Assembly (NCBI GenBank): GCA_963676655.2
Contig: CAXXKX010000003.1
Coordinates: 4,340,001-4,404,000, forward strand
DNA from: G963676655 sp963676655
GTDB taxonomy: Bacteria; Verrucomicrobiota; Lentisphaeria; Victivallales; Victivallaceae
DNA: 64,000 bases
Reading direction: 5' to 3'
The position numbers were made by a program, and so were the translations under genes. This document shows, piece by piece, positions 45,025 through 52,997 of this stretch (position 1 is its first letter; every line of letters starts with the position of its first letter). The notes beneath the pieces are model-generated. The model was not told where the DNA came from. It saw only the letters and a list, made by a program, of their open reading frames with translations, and ran no database searches.

Positions 45025-45161
45025 GTCATTCTTTCTTAGTTAAAAACAAGCGTGTAATATAACTGAGGCTGCTGTTTTTACAAGTTTATACGCTCAATTT
45101 GAGTAGTGCTTGTCATATGGCGGCGTTTTTTTCAGAAGCCTTTAGCCGGATGACCGGAGCT

Positions 45162-46061
45162 TTACTGTTTGTATGCAGTTGGAGAGCTTTTTATATCGTT
45201 AGTTCTGCAATGTTTGGAGAATTCACGCGGCGTCAGACCTGTGACTTTACGGAATGTCCGGGAGAAATAGTTGCTGTCGGAGAACCCTGACTTATAAGCA
45301 ATTTCAGATATACTCAGGTTTGTTTCCTGCAGGAGACATGATGCTTTGGTTACTCTTAGCTGGATAAGGTAATCAATCGGAGTTGTCCCGGTTGCCTGTT
45401 TAAACTTTCTCATAAACGCGCTTTTTGACATTCCCGCTTTCCGGAGAATATCAGACAAATTGATATCTTTTGAGTAATTTGAATTTAAATAACTTATGAT
45501 ACTACCCATATTCAGTAACGGTTCGTGCACACTTTCCAGGTTCTTGGTATAAAGACGGCAAAGGTTACCCAAAAGAGCCATGAAATATCCCATTTGACAG
45601 CAACGGTAACCCGGAGTCGGGTTTTCACTCTCCTGACGCATTTTTTCCAGAAGATGGCTGATCGTGTCGAAACTCTTCTCATCAAGATGAAATTTCGGGT
45701 AAAACCGGTTCTGCTCAAAAAAGTCATTTTCCAGGCCGAACAGGGCGTTGTAACCGGGCAGTTTATATAAATCAAGCATTGGTAAAGGCAATTGCCTTGG
45801 ATCGAATAACACGTTCATCAATTCCAGATCATCTACTTCCAGATAACCATGATATCCGTTTCTGGGGATGATAATGACATCTCCGGCGTCAATCCGATAC
45901 CTTGAAAATTTTGTCTCATGAATTCCACTGCCCGCGATTATTATAATTATCTCAACGAATTCATGACTATGATGAGGAGTTGGTTTCTGTGACTGATATG
46001 TTACCCGAAGCGGGAAATCGGTATCATATTTAAATATCCGGTTGTATTCTTTTATTTGCAT
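45162..46061 (-). CDS. AraC-family regulator with cupin sensor, 299 aa
   Basis: The N-terminal cupin includes TPHHSHEFVEIIIIIAGSG with the HxHxxxE-like pattern and GDVIIIPRNGYHGY. The C-terminal AraC domain has INLSDILRKAGMSKSAFMRK and LSISEIAYKSGFSDSNYFSR, ending with TGLTPREFSKHCR. It is divergent from the pseudopilin at 46256 with a 194-bp shared regulatory gap, so it most likely controls the pseudopilin/GH42-like/GH106-like operon in response to a sugar. Confidence 0.93.
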   Translation of the reverse strand: MQIKEYNRIFKYDTDFPLRVTYQSQKPTPHHSHEFVEIIIIIAGSGIHETKFSRYRIDAGDVIIIPRNGYHGYLEVDDLELMNVLFDPRQLPLPMLDLYKLPGYNALFGLENDFFEQNRFYPKFHLDEKSFDTISHLLEKMRQESENPTPGYRCCQMGYFMALLGNLCRLYTKNLESVHEPLLNMGSIISYLNSNYSKDINLSDILRKAGMSKSAFMRKFKQATGTTPIDYLIQLRVTKASCLLQETNLSISEIAYKSGFSDSNYFSRTFRKVTGLTPREFSKHCRTNDIKSSPTAYKQ

Positions 46062-46170
46062 ATTGTCAGATTGAATTTTATTGTTATATATCTCGTTAAA
46101 TAATAATAATCGGTCGATAATTGAAAATCAAATTGTTTTGGGGAATATAATGCTATTATCAGAGACTTTA

Positions 46171-46203
46171 TTTAAGGTTTTAAGAAGTTTTTAAGGCTAT
46201 AAT
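46171..46203 (+). promoter_or_regulatory. Candidate AraC operator and -10 region for the pseudopilin/GH42-like operon
   Basis: Three TTTAAG-type repeats (near 46171, 46179 and 46190) precede TATAAT at 46198-46203. They are spaced about one helical turn apart, which fits direct-repeat sites of AraC activators. No good -35 box is seen, as expected for an activated promoter. Confidence 0.4.
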
Positions 46204-46255
46204 ATAAAAAGATGAACAAAAAATATTTACCCAAAAACAAAATAAGGAATAAGAC

Positions 46256-46978
46256 ATGAGAAGAAGATTTTTTACGCTTATTGAATTGCTAGTTGTGATC
46301 GCGATCATCGCCATCCTCGCCTCAATGCTGTTGCCTGCGCTGAATAAGGCAAGAGATGTCGCGAAGAAAGTTAAATGTTTAAATAATCTTAAACAAATAG
46401 GTTTGTCATTCAATACATACAAATCAGATTATGATGGAATGTACGTTCCGTATACGGCCGCGCCAGGTGTTTCCAGTACGTGGATAACAAAAAACACATA
46501 TTGGATATTGCATGAAAACAACTATCTTACTAACTGGAAACTTTTACAATGTCCTGCCTTTAAAGGACTGTATACGACTTATCAGTCTAATTATGGATAT
46601 AATTATCAACACCTGGGGACCAGTACGAAATATGGTGGGGCCGATGGGTTCCCGGCGAAAGACAGTCAAATAATGAAGTCTTCAGAGACTATTCTTGCTG
46701 CAGATGTTTTCAAACCATATTCAACTCCCGATCAAGGCCGGTGGATGTTGTTACCGTATTTTCACCCCAGCAGCAGTTCTTACGGTCTTATCGATGTCAG
46801 GCATAATAACTCGGCAAATGTTTTATGGTGCGATGGTCATGCCGGAAGTGTAACAACCAATATCGGTATCCCCAGAGACACCTACACTTCAACTGCAAAT
46901 CCGTATCTGTTTTCTCCATTCAGCACCTCAAGCAACGGGTCTGTTGGTGACCTCAACAACCATTTCGATAGAAAATAA
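46256..46978 (+). CDS. Prepilin-type N-terminal methylation domain protein (pseudopilin-like), 240 aa
   Basis: MRRRFFTLIELLVVIAIIAI has a class III prepilin signal with Phe, not Gly, before the predicted cleavage point. LLPALNKARDVAKKVKCLNNLKQIG follows. The C-terminal IDVRHNNSANVLWCDGHAGS matches the H-x9-DG motif exactly. AATAAGGAATAAG precedes the start. It is the first gene of the operon with the GH42-like secreted protein, 117 bp upstream of it. Confidence 0.93.
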   Translation: MRRRFFTLIELLVVIAIIAILASMLLPALNKARDVAKKVKCLNNLKQIGLSFNTYKSDYDGMYVPYTAAPGVSSTWITKNTYWILHENNYLTNWKLLQCPAFKGLYTTYQSNYGYNYQHLGTSTKYGGADGFPAKDSQIMKSSETILAADVFKPYSTPDQGRWMLLPYFHPSSSSYGLIDVRHNNSANVLWCDGHAGSVTTNIGIPRDTYTSTANPYLFSPFSTSSNGSVGDLNNHFDRK

Positions 46979-47095
46979 GATATATTTACATAATGCAGTT
47001 ATCCTTTTAACTTAATTGATTTGTAATTGCCGGGTGTATTTATTCCTAAAAAATATCTTGCACCCGCAAGCATCTAGTAACAGGCCATTTCATAT

Positions 47096-49966
47096 ATGAA
47101 TTCTAATATATATTTGTTTACCATAATAAGCGTGTACTCTCTTTTGTCCCCAGGAATCGCCGGAACAAAGTCTGAAGATATTAAATCTCGAATGAAAGCG
47201 GAGAACGGTTCTTTTGAATCTGATGGCGGCTGGATATTGAAAAAACATGACGGAGCCCAGGGATATATTGTATTATGCAATAAGGCAAGGACAGGAAAAA
47301 GGGCTCTTAAAATCGTTAAAACAAATGGTGAAGGTTTTCTTCAGATAGTATCGAAAAAACCTGTAACTCTTGAAGCTAACAAAGAATATGTTTTTAAAGG
47401 TTTTTACAATACTCAGAATTCAAAGTTCGATTCATTGCTGTTGTTCAGAATTACCCCGAGTGCGAATGACAAGCGTTTCGCCTATGATGCCGGCATTGAT
47501 CGAGGACGGGGGCTTCAATCGCAGTGTTATATGAGGAATTCAAACAACTGCGAATGGGCAAAGCGTATCGTATCCTATAAACGAGGTAAAAAACAGGATG
47601 TATATTTGAATGTTATTTTGTTTGGTAATCCTGTTTCCGTTGTTCTTGATGACTTTGATATTGGTCCTCCAGCGTATAAGCGTCACAGCGAAAAGTTCGT
47701 TGATCGTAACAGTTACCCTTATACCGAAAAGCAGGTGCTTGAAATCCTCAAAAAACGACATAATGCTGAAGCTTATGTGAAAGTAGTCGGAGATAAAACC
47801 GAATTGGTTCTGAATAACAAACCCGTCATTCCTGTTATGTATAAAGCGGAGGGATACAATGACAATATTCCATGGAACCGCTATACTGAATTCGGTGAAG
47901 CTAAAGTCCCGTTTGTTCTTCGTGCTATCCCTTTATCACGTTCAAAAAACAATGCAGGAGCGGTTCTGGCTCCGGGGAAATACGATTTTGACCTTATCAA
48001 TAAACTGATGATGCATGTTCTCAGGCAGAATCCTCAGGCGGATATCGTGGTGAATTTCGCTATAAACGAGCCTTATCCGGGTTGGGGGCAGGAACATACG
48101 GAAGAAGTGTGGAAAAATAATCAGGGCAAATCCGCTTTTGGTTTCTGGGGTAATCTTGAAGGCTTTGTCGGAAATTTGAAAGAAGTAGCAAATAGCCCAG
48201 GAAACCGCAGATTGTTGAGAAGTAAATGGAAACCGTGGCTTTATCCCTCCTATTCCGGCAAATCCTATCTAAGCATTCATAAAAAATCTCTGGAAAACAT
48301 AACGGAATATTTGATGAAATCACACTTCCGAAAAGCCATTGTCGGGTTTGCCATCAGTGGCGGTAATGACGGTCAGTTCCAATACAAGTATCCGGATTAT
48401 TCCGTTCCCGGACGTGAAGCATTCAGGAATTATCTAAGAGATAAGTACAAAACAATTTCGGCATTAAACAAGGCCCTGAAAACTGACTATTCCGGTTTCA
48501 ATGCAATAGAAATACCAGATGTCACTGGAGATAATCGGACAAATAGCCCTCTTTCTGTAGACATAAATATGGAATACCGGGCATTTATGAGCAAAGAATC
48601 CTGGAATGTAAAACACTTCTTTGCAAATTGCATTAAAAATGCGGCGGGCAAAAAAGTTTTTGTAGCTTCTTATGGTAATCCGCCTGCCTTTTTTGCTGAT
48701 AATTGCTGCAAAAAACAAAACGGCGTCGATATTACCTGTGACCAGGGAGGATATGCCTTCAGGCGGCCAGGTTATCCCGTAGGATGGCGATTGTCATCAA
48801 GTTATGGTTTACACGGAAAAATTGGACTTTGGGAATTGGATCTGCGCACCTGGACCTATCCTCAAAGGACTGAATTGTATGAAGAATGGATCGGCATTGC
48901 TTATACTCCTGAAATGTGGAGGTCAATTCAACGTAAGTGGGCGGGGATGGCGCTGGCTGACAATGGCGCGTTGTGGTACTATTCCATGAATCGTTATTTT
49001 GACCACCCGGATATCATGAGCGAAATAAAAAATGTAACAACGGCGGCAAATAAAATTATAAAAACGCCTGAAAATAAATTTCGTCCGGATGTATGTGTTA
49101 TACGTTCAGAAGAAGCGAGTTTTTATATAAATTCGCGTCATAGTTGCTTAGAGGAAAAGCCTAATTTGCCGGCACAGATGCTCCAGCTGGAGACAAGCGG
49201 GGTACCCTACGATCTGTATCAATTGGATGATGTGCTTACTCGACCAAATTTGCAGGATTACAAAGTTTATGTTTTTTTGCATACAACCAAATTGACATCA
49301 AAGGACCGTCGGGTTATTACCGAAAAGTTAAAGAAGCCGGGTGTAACGTTAGTCTTTCTATACGATAGCGGTTACATCACCGAAAGTGGAAAAAGCGTGA
49401 AAGCCATGAATAAACTTACCGGCTTTAATATTTCCACAAAAGATACCTATGAACGCGCACTTCCGATACTGAATGCCAAAAACTATCTGGCAAAAGATAT
49501 CAATCCAATGATTTCAGGCGGAGAATTATGTTGCGCCATGCTTGCCGTTCGCGGAAAAAGTCAACATTCCACCGGGTATCAAGTTTTCAGAATAAACAAT
49601 GTTAAACAGAATGAAGTATTGGCTCGTTACCCGGATGGCGGAGTCGCCGCCGCGGTTCGGACAACGCCTGACAATTGTCGCATTATATATTCTGCGGCGC
49701 CCTTTTCGCTTTCGTCCGGGCTTTTTTATCGAATCGCAAAAACTGCCGGCGCTTTCACGGTTGGAAAACCGGGACAAAGTATTCATATGAACGACAAATT
49801 TCTCTCCTTCCACGGGGTAACCCCAGGCAGATATACTATTACTCTGCCGCCTGGAACCAGTAAGATTATTGATCCCTTTACAGGAAATTTGCTGGCGTCG
49901 AATGTCAAAACTTACAGCTTTGATGTAAAAGTCGGGCAATCAATCTGGTTTTTATTCCAAAAATAA
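47096..49966 (+). CDS. Secreted GH42-like (beta-galactosidase-like) protein with N-terminal carbohydrate-binding domain, 956 aa
   Basis: A hydrophobic start (NIYLFTIISVYSLLSPGIAG) should act as a signal peptide. The first 180 residues form a CBM4/9-like jelly roll (ENGSFESDGGWILKKHDGAQ, SVVLDDFDIG). The TIM barrel follows: VNFAINEPYPGWG contains the clan-A NE pair for the acid/base, GFAISGGNDGQF and the GH42-like FRNYLRDKYKTISALNKALK. KIGLWELDLRTW may hold the nucleophile Glu. From about 690 a GH42-like trimerisation/glutamine amidotransferase-like domain follows (QMLQLETSGVPYDLYQLDDV). The catalytic residues are inferred. It neighbours a cytoplasmic GH106-like protein 170 bp downstream. Confidence 0.78.
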   Translation: MNSNIYLFTIISVYSLLSPGIAGTKSEDIKSRMKAENGSFESDGGWILKKHDGAQGYIVLCNKARTGKRALKIVKTNGEGFLQIVSKKPVTLEANKEYVFKGFYNTQNSKFDSLLLFRITPSANDKRFAYDAGIDRGRGLQSQCYMRNSNNCEWAKRIVSYKRGKKQDVYLNVILFGNPVSVVLDDFDIGPPAYKRHSEKFVDRNSYPYTEKQVLEILKKRHNAEAYVKVVGDKTELVLNNKPVIPVMYKAEGYNDNIPWNRYTEFGEAKVPFVLRAIPLSRSKNNAGAVLAPGKYDFDLINKLMMHVLRQNPQADIVVNFAINEPYPGWGQEHTEEVWKNNQGKSAFGFWGNLEGFVGNLKEVANSPGNRRLLRSKWKPWLYPSYSGKSYLSIHKKSLENITEYLMKSHFRKAIVGFAISGGNDGQFQYKYPDYSVPGREAFRNYLRDKYKTISALNKALKTDYSGFNAIEIPDVTGDNRTNSPLSVDINMEYRAFMSKESWNVKHFFANCIKNAAGKKVFVASYGNPPAFFADNCCKKQNGVDITCDQGGYAFRRPGYPVGWRLSSSYGLHGKIGLWELDLRTWTYPQRTELYEEWIGIAYTPEMWRSIQRKWAGMALADNGALWYYSMNRYFDHPDIMSEIKNVTTAANKIIKTPENKFRPDVCVIRSEEASFYINSRHSCLEEKPNLPAQMLQLETSGVPYDLYQLDDVLTRPNLQDYKVYVFLHTTKLTSKDRRVITEKLKKPGVTLVFLYDSGYITESGKSVKAMNKLTGFNISTKDTYERALPILNAKNYLAKDINPMISGGELCCAMLAVRGKSQHSTGYQVFRINNVKQNEVLARYPDGGVAAAVRTTPDNCRIIYSAAPFSLSSGLFYRIAKTAGAFTVGKPGQSIHMNDKFLSFHGVTPGRYTITLPPGTSKIIDPFTGNLLASNVKTYSFDVKVGQSIWFLFQK

Positions 49967-50135
49967 GCTTAGGGAAATAATATTGCGTGAGAATAATACG
50001 GTATTAGGTAAATAATTGACAGGCGTGGAGGCTGTTGTTGTCGGAAGTACAAATAGTTCAAGAGAAATCAATTCACGGATATTTGATTTCCAGGTTTATA
50101 AAGACCTTAACAAATGAAAGACAAAAGAACAGATA

Positions 50136-52994
50136 ATGAATGATAAAATATATCTGGCGGGACAGTATTTTTTAAATAACGGGTTAAAGGCAGAGGAAGT
50201 CAGAATACAGGTTCGTGAAATCGCGGAGGCTGGTTATCAGGCTATCTATGGCCATGCCCGGCAAGGACTTGGGACGCCGTATTTCTCAGAGGAGTGGTGG
50301 AAGATTATTCAAGTTATTGTCGAGGAGTGCCGCAATAACGGCATGAAATTCGCGATTTGGGATGACGATTATTTCCCGTCAGCGGTTGCAGGTGACCGGA
50401 TTATTTGGAACAGTCCTGAACTCGCGGCACAAAACCTGCAATTTACCGTTTCCGAATTCAAAAATGTTGACGATTATATTGAACTTAAACTGCTCAATGC
50501 CAAATTATTGAAGTGCTATGCTCTGCCGATGTTGAAATCAGGCTTCGGCGAGCCGATTGACATTACGAATCACTGCGGAACAATCAGAACTCAATGGGTA
50601 AAACGCCATGTAAAAGAGGGGGCATATTCCCGTGCATGTAAAATCGGAATGCCGCATTGGCGGACAACCATGCATGAGGCTTCAAAAACTTATGCGTTGA
50701 AATGGAAGCCGGAAATGCCGGGAGATTACGTAATCGTTGCCGCGCAGATTGTTCTACCGCCCGGAAGGCACAATACCGATATTCTGAATGAAAAAACAAT
50801 TTCTGAATTTATCCGTTACACCCATGAGGAATACGCGCAAAGGTTCGGTAGTAAGGTAATGGAGAATGATTTCCATGCCGCGTTCATGGACGAACCGGCT
50901 CCCGGAGGAAATTTGCCTTGGACCGGTAAATTCCCCGATGAATTTTCCTGCGAACACGGTTATGATATTATTAAGTATTTGCCTCATCTTGCACTGGATA
51001 TCGATGACGCAACTCCCTTGATTCGTCATCATTACCGCATGACGCAAATGCGGTTGCAGTGCGTGAATTATCTGGAACAGATTCAAACCTGGTGCCGGGA
51101 ACATAATATTCAGAGTGTCGGACATCTTTCCCGTACTGAATTTTTAGCAAATGCAGCGCAGGCCTGGCCAAATGAATTACGTTGCTGCAAATATCTGGAT
51201 ATTCCCTGTACCGATCCATTGGGGGCCGGAATCGCCTGGCGTGATGCTGCCGCCTATCATATCGGACTGAAAGTTGTATCTTCCGCCGCGCATATCTTCG
51301 GCAAGGAACAGGCCGGTTCCGATGCTCTCGCGGTTATGGGGAATGAAACGTCGCTACGGGATCTGAAGTTTTCTCTCGATTACCAGATGGTTATGGGAAT
51401 AAATTATTTTAATCTTCATGGATTGAGCTACTCCTTTGACGGGCCAAGAAAGGATGAGGTTCCGCCGTCGCTGTTCTATCAGCATTCGCAATGGCAGTAT
51501 ATGCCTGCGCTGATTGAATATGTAAAAGATACCTGTGGCGCGTTGTCCGAGGGCAGGCATTTGTGTGAAATTGCCATGTTGTATCCCTCAAACAGTTTTT
51601 ATTGTAATTGGACGCCTGAACTAAATTGGGATGCAAATCAACTTGAAACACGGATTCATCTGTTGGCCGACGATCTTCTGGCGCATCAGAAAGATTTTGA
51701 TTTGATCGATGAAATTACCCTGGCGGAATATGCCGATGGTAAAATGCCGGAGGACTGGCGGATAATAATACTGCCGTTCCTGGAGTATATTTCGACAACA
51801 ACCGCTGCAATGCTTGAACAATTCATGGCTTCCGGCGGTAAAGTTATTATTCTGGGTAAAATACCTGAACTTTTGGGTGAAAGCCTGGAAGAACCTTTGC
51901 TGAAGTGGGATAATTGCGACGGATTGTTTTCCGAAGCATTAACCTCTGAAATACTTGGATCGCTGCCGGGGCCGGAACTCGTCGGAAGCGGCTGTGAGAA
52001 TATTTTTATTTTACGGCGTATTAACGAAGGCCGGATTGTCAGTTTTTTGTTCAATCGCTCTGAAATCGGGTTCATTGGTAATTACGATGGAACATCGGTT
52101 GAAATTCCAGCGAAAGGATCATTGCTGCTTGATGGTTCGGAAACGAATGCCCCAGTGGTACAAGAACTAAGTCATCCTCAAACCATCTCTTCCGGCTGGC
52201 GGGTGAAATTGCCGGAAAATCATCTTCCCCTTGCTCTCTGGCGTGCAAGAAGTGAGGCCAGAAATTACAGTGACTATGAATATAATTTGCTTGAGCGGCA
52301 GGATAATCCGCTTGATGAAAACGACCTTTACGGGGTGTATCAGTGCCGCTTTTTATATAGCGGAGCCGTTTATCCCCTGAAAATAGTCCTTGACAGAAGC
52401 GCGATCAGAGGTTCCTGGAAGCTTCTTTTCAATGACCGTGAAATTACGGATTTCAGGGACGAGCGCATTTACGATTGCTATAATTTCTCAGCTGATTTAT
52501 CCGCGGGTATCCGTACCGGTTCAACTCCGACTGAAAATAAAATCACGATTATTGCCGAAGGAGAAGGGCAGGGCCTTTTTGAGATGCCTTATCTTTATGG
52601 CGGCTTTACCTGTGAATACCGTCATGCATACCGCTCATTGCCTTTCCTCAAAGGGAGCGATCTGCGTATCGAACCGGAAGCGTTGCTGCCATGGCAAACC
52701 CTGGGTTTTCCGGCCTTTTCCGGTTCGGCTGAGTATTCCGTCGAATTTGAAATAGCCGAAGCAGGAGAATACTCGCTTGATCTGGGACGGGTTGATGATA
52801 TTGCCGATGTCTTTGTTGATGAACGTCATTTGACTTTACTTCCGTGGGGACCGTATAAGTGCCGAATTGGCAATATGGAACAAGGCATACATCGTTTGAG
52901 GATTGTCGTTGCCAACGGCCCCGGCAACCATGACCGCCTGGCAATGCTGAATGCCGGCCTGCTCGGTCCGGTGAAATTATTCAAACTAAATTGA
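50136..52994 (+). CDS. GH106-like alpha-L-rhamnosidase-type protein, 952 aa
   Basis: No signal peptide. The N-terminal region YFSEEWWKIIQVIVEECRNN, GMKFAIWDDDYFPSAVAG matches the opening barrel strands of GH106-type and related glycosidases, and FHAAFMDEPAPGG holds candidate acids. A helical and beta-rich middle follows. The C-terminus has a jelly-roll galactose-binding-like fold (AEYSVEFEIAEAGEYSLDLG, VDDIADVFVDERHL, GIHRLRIVVANGPGN), usual in GH106 and GH2 proteins. It would remove terminal rhamnose or a similar sugar from imported oligosaccharides. The GH106 assignment is likely but unproved. Confidence 0.75.
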   Translation: MNDKIYLAGQYFLNNGLKAEEVRIQVREIAEAGYQAIYGHARQGLGTPYFSEEWWKIIQVIVEECRNNGMKFAIWDDDYFPSAVAGDRIIWNSPELAAQNLQFTVSEFKNVDDYIELKLLNAKLLKCYALPMLKSGFGEPIDITNHCGTIRTQWVKRHVKEGAYSRACKIGMPHWRTTMHEASKTYALKWKPEMPGDYVIVAAQIVLPPGRHNTDILNEKTISEFIRYTHEEYAQRFGSKVMENDFHAAFMDEPAPGGNLPWTGKFPDEFSCEHGYDIIKYLPHLALDIDDATPLIRHHYRMTQMRLQCVNYLEQIQTWCREHNIQSVGHLSRTEFLANAAQAWPNELRCCKYLDIPCTDPLGAGIAWRDAAAYHIGLKVVSSAAHIFGKEQAGSDALAVMGNETSLRDLKFSLDYQMVMGINYFNLHGLSYSFDGPRKDEVPPSLFYQHSQWQYMPALIEYVKDTCGALSEGRHLCEIAMLYPSNSFYCNWTPELNWDANQLETRIHLLADDLLAHQKDFDLIDEITLAEYADGKMPEDWRIIILPFLEYISTTTAAMLEQFMASGGKVIILGKIPELLGESLEEPLLKWDNCDGLFSEALTSEILGSLPGPELVGSGCENIFILRRINEGRIVSFLFNRSEIGFIGNYDGTSVEIPAKGSLLLDGSETNAPVVQELSHPQTISSGWRVKLPENHLPLALWRARSEARNYSDYEYNLLERQDNPLDENDLYGVYQCRFLYSGAVYPLKIVLDRSAIRGSWKLLFNDREITDFRDERIYDCYNFSADLSAGIRTGSTPTENKITIIAEGEGQGLFEMPYLYGGFTCEYRHAYRSLPFLKGSDLRIEPEALLPWQTLGFPAFSGSAEYSVEFEIAEAGEYSLDLGRVDDIADVFVDERHLTLLPWGPYKCRIGNMEQGIHRLRIVVANGPGNHDRLAMLNAGLLGPVKLFKLN

Positions 52995-52997
52995 ATT

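Noticed and set aside
45099..45290. 63-codon plus-strand frame over the AraC gene end
   Set aside because: Mostly antisense to the AraC gene and without similarity.
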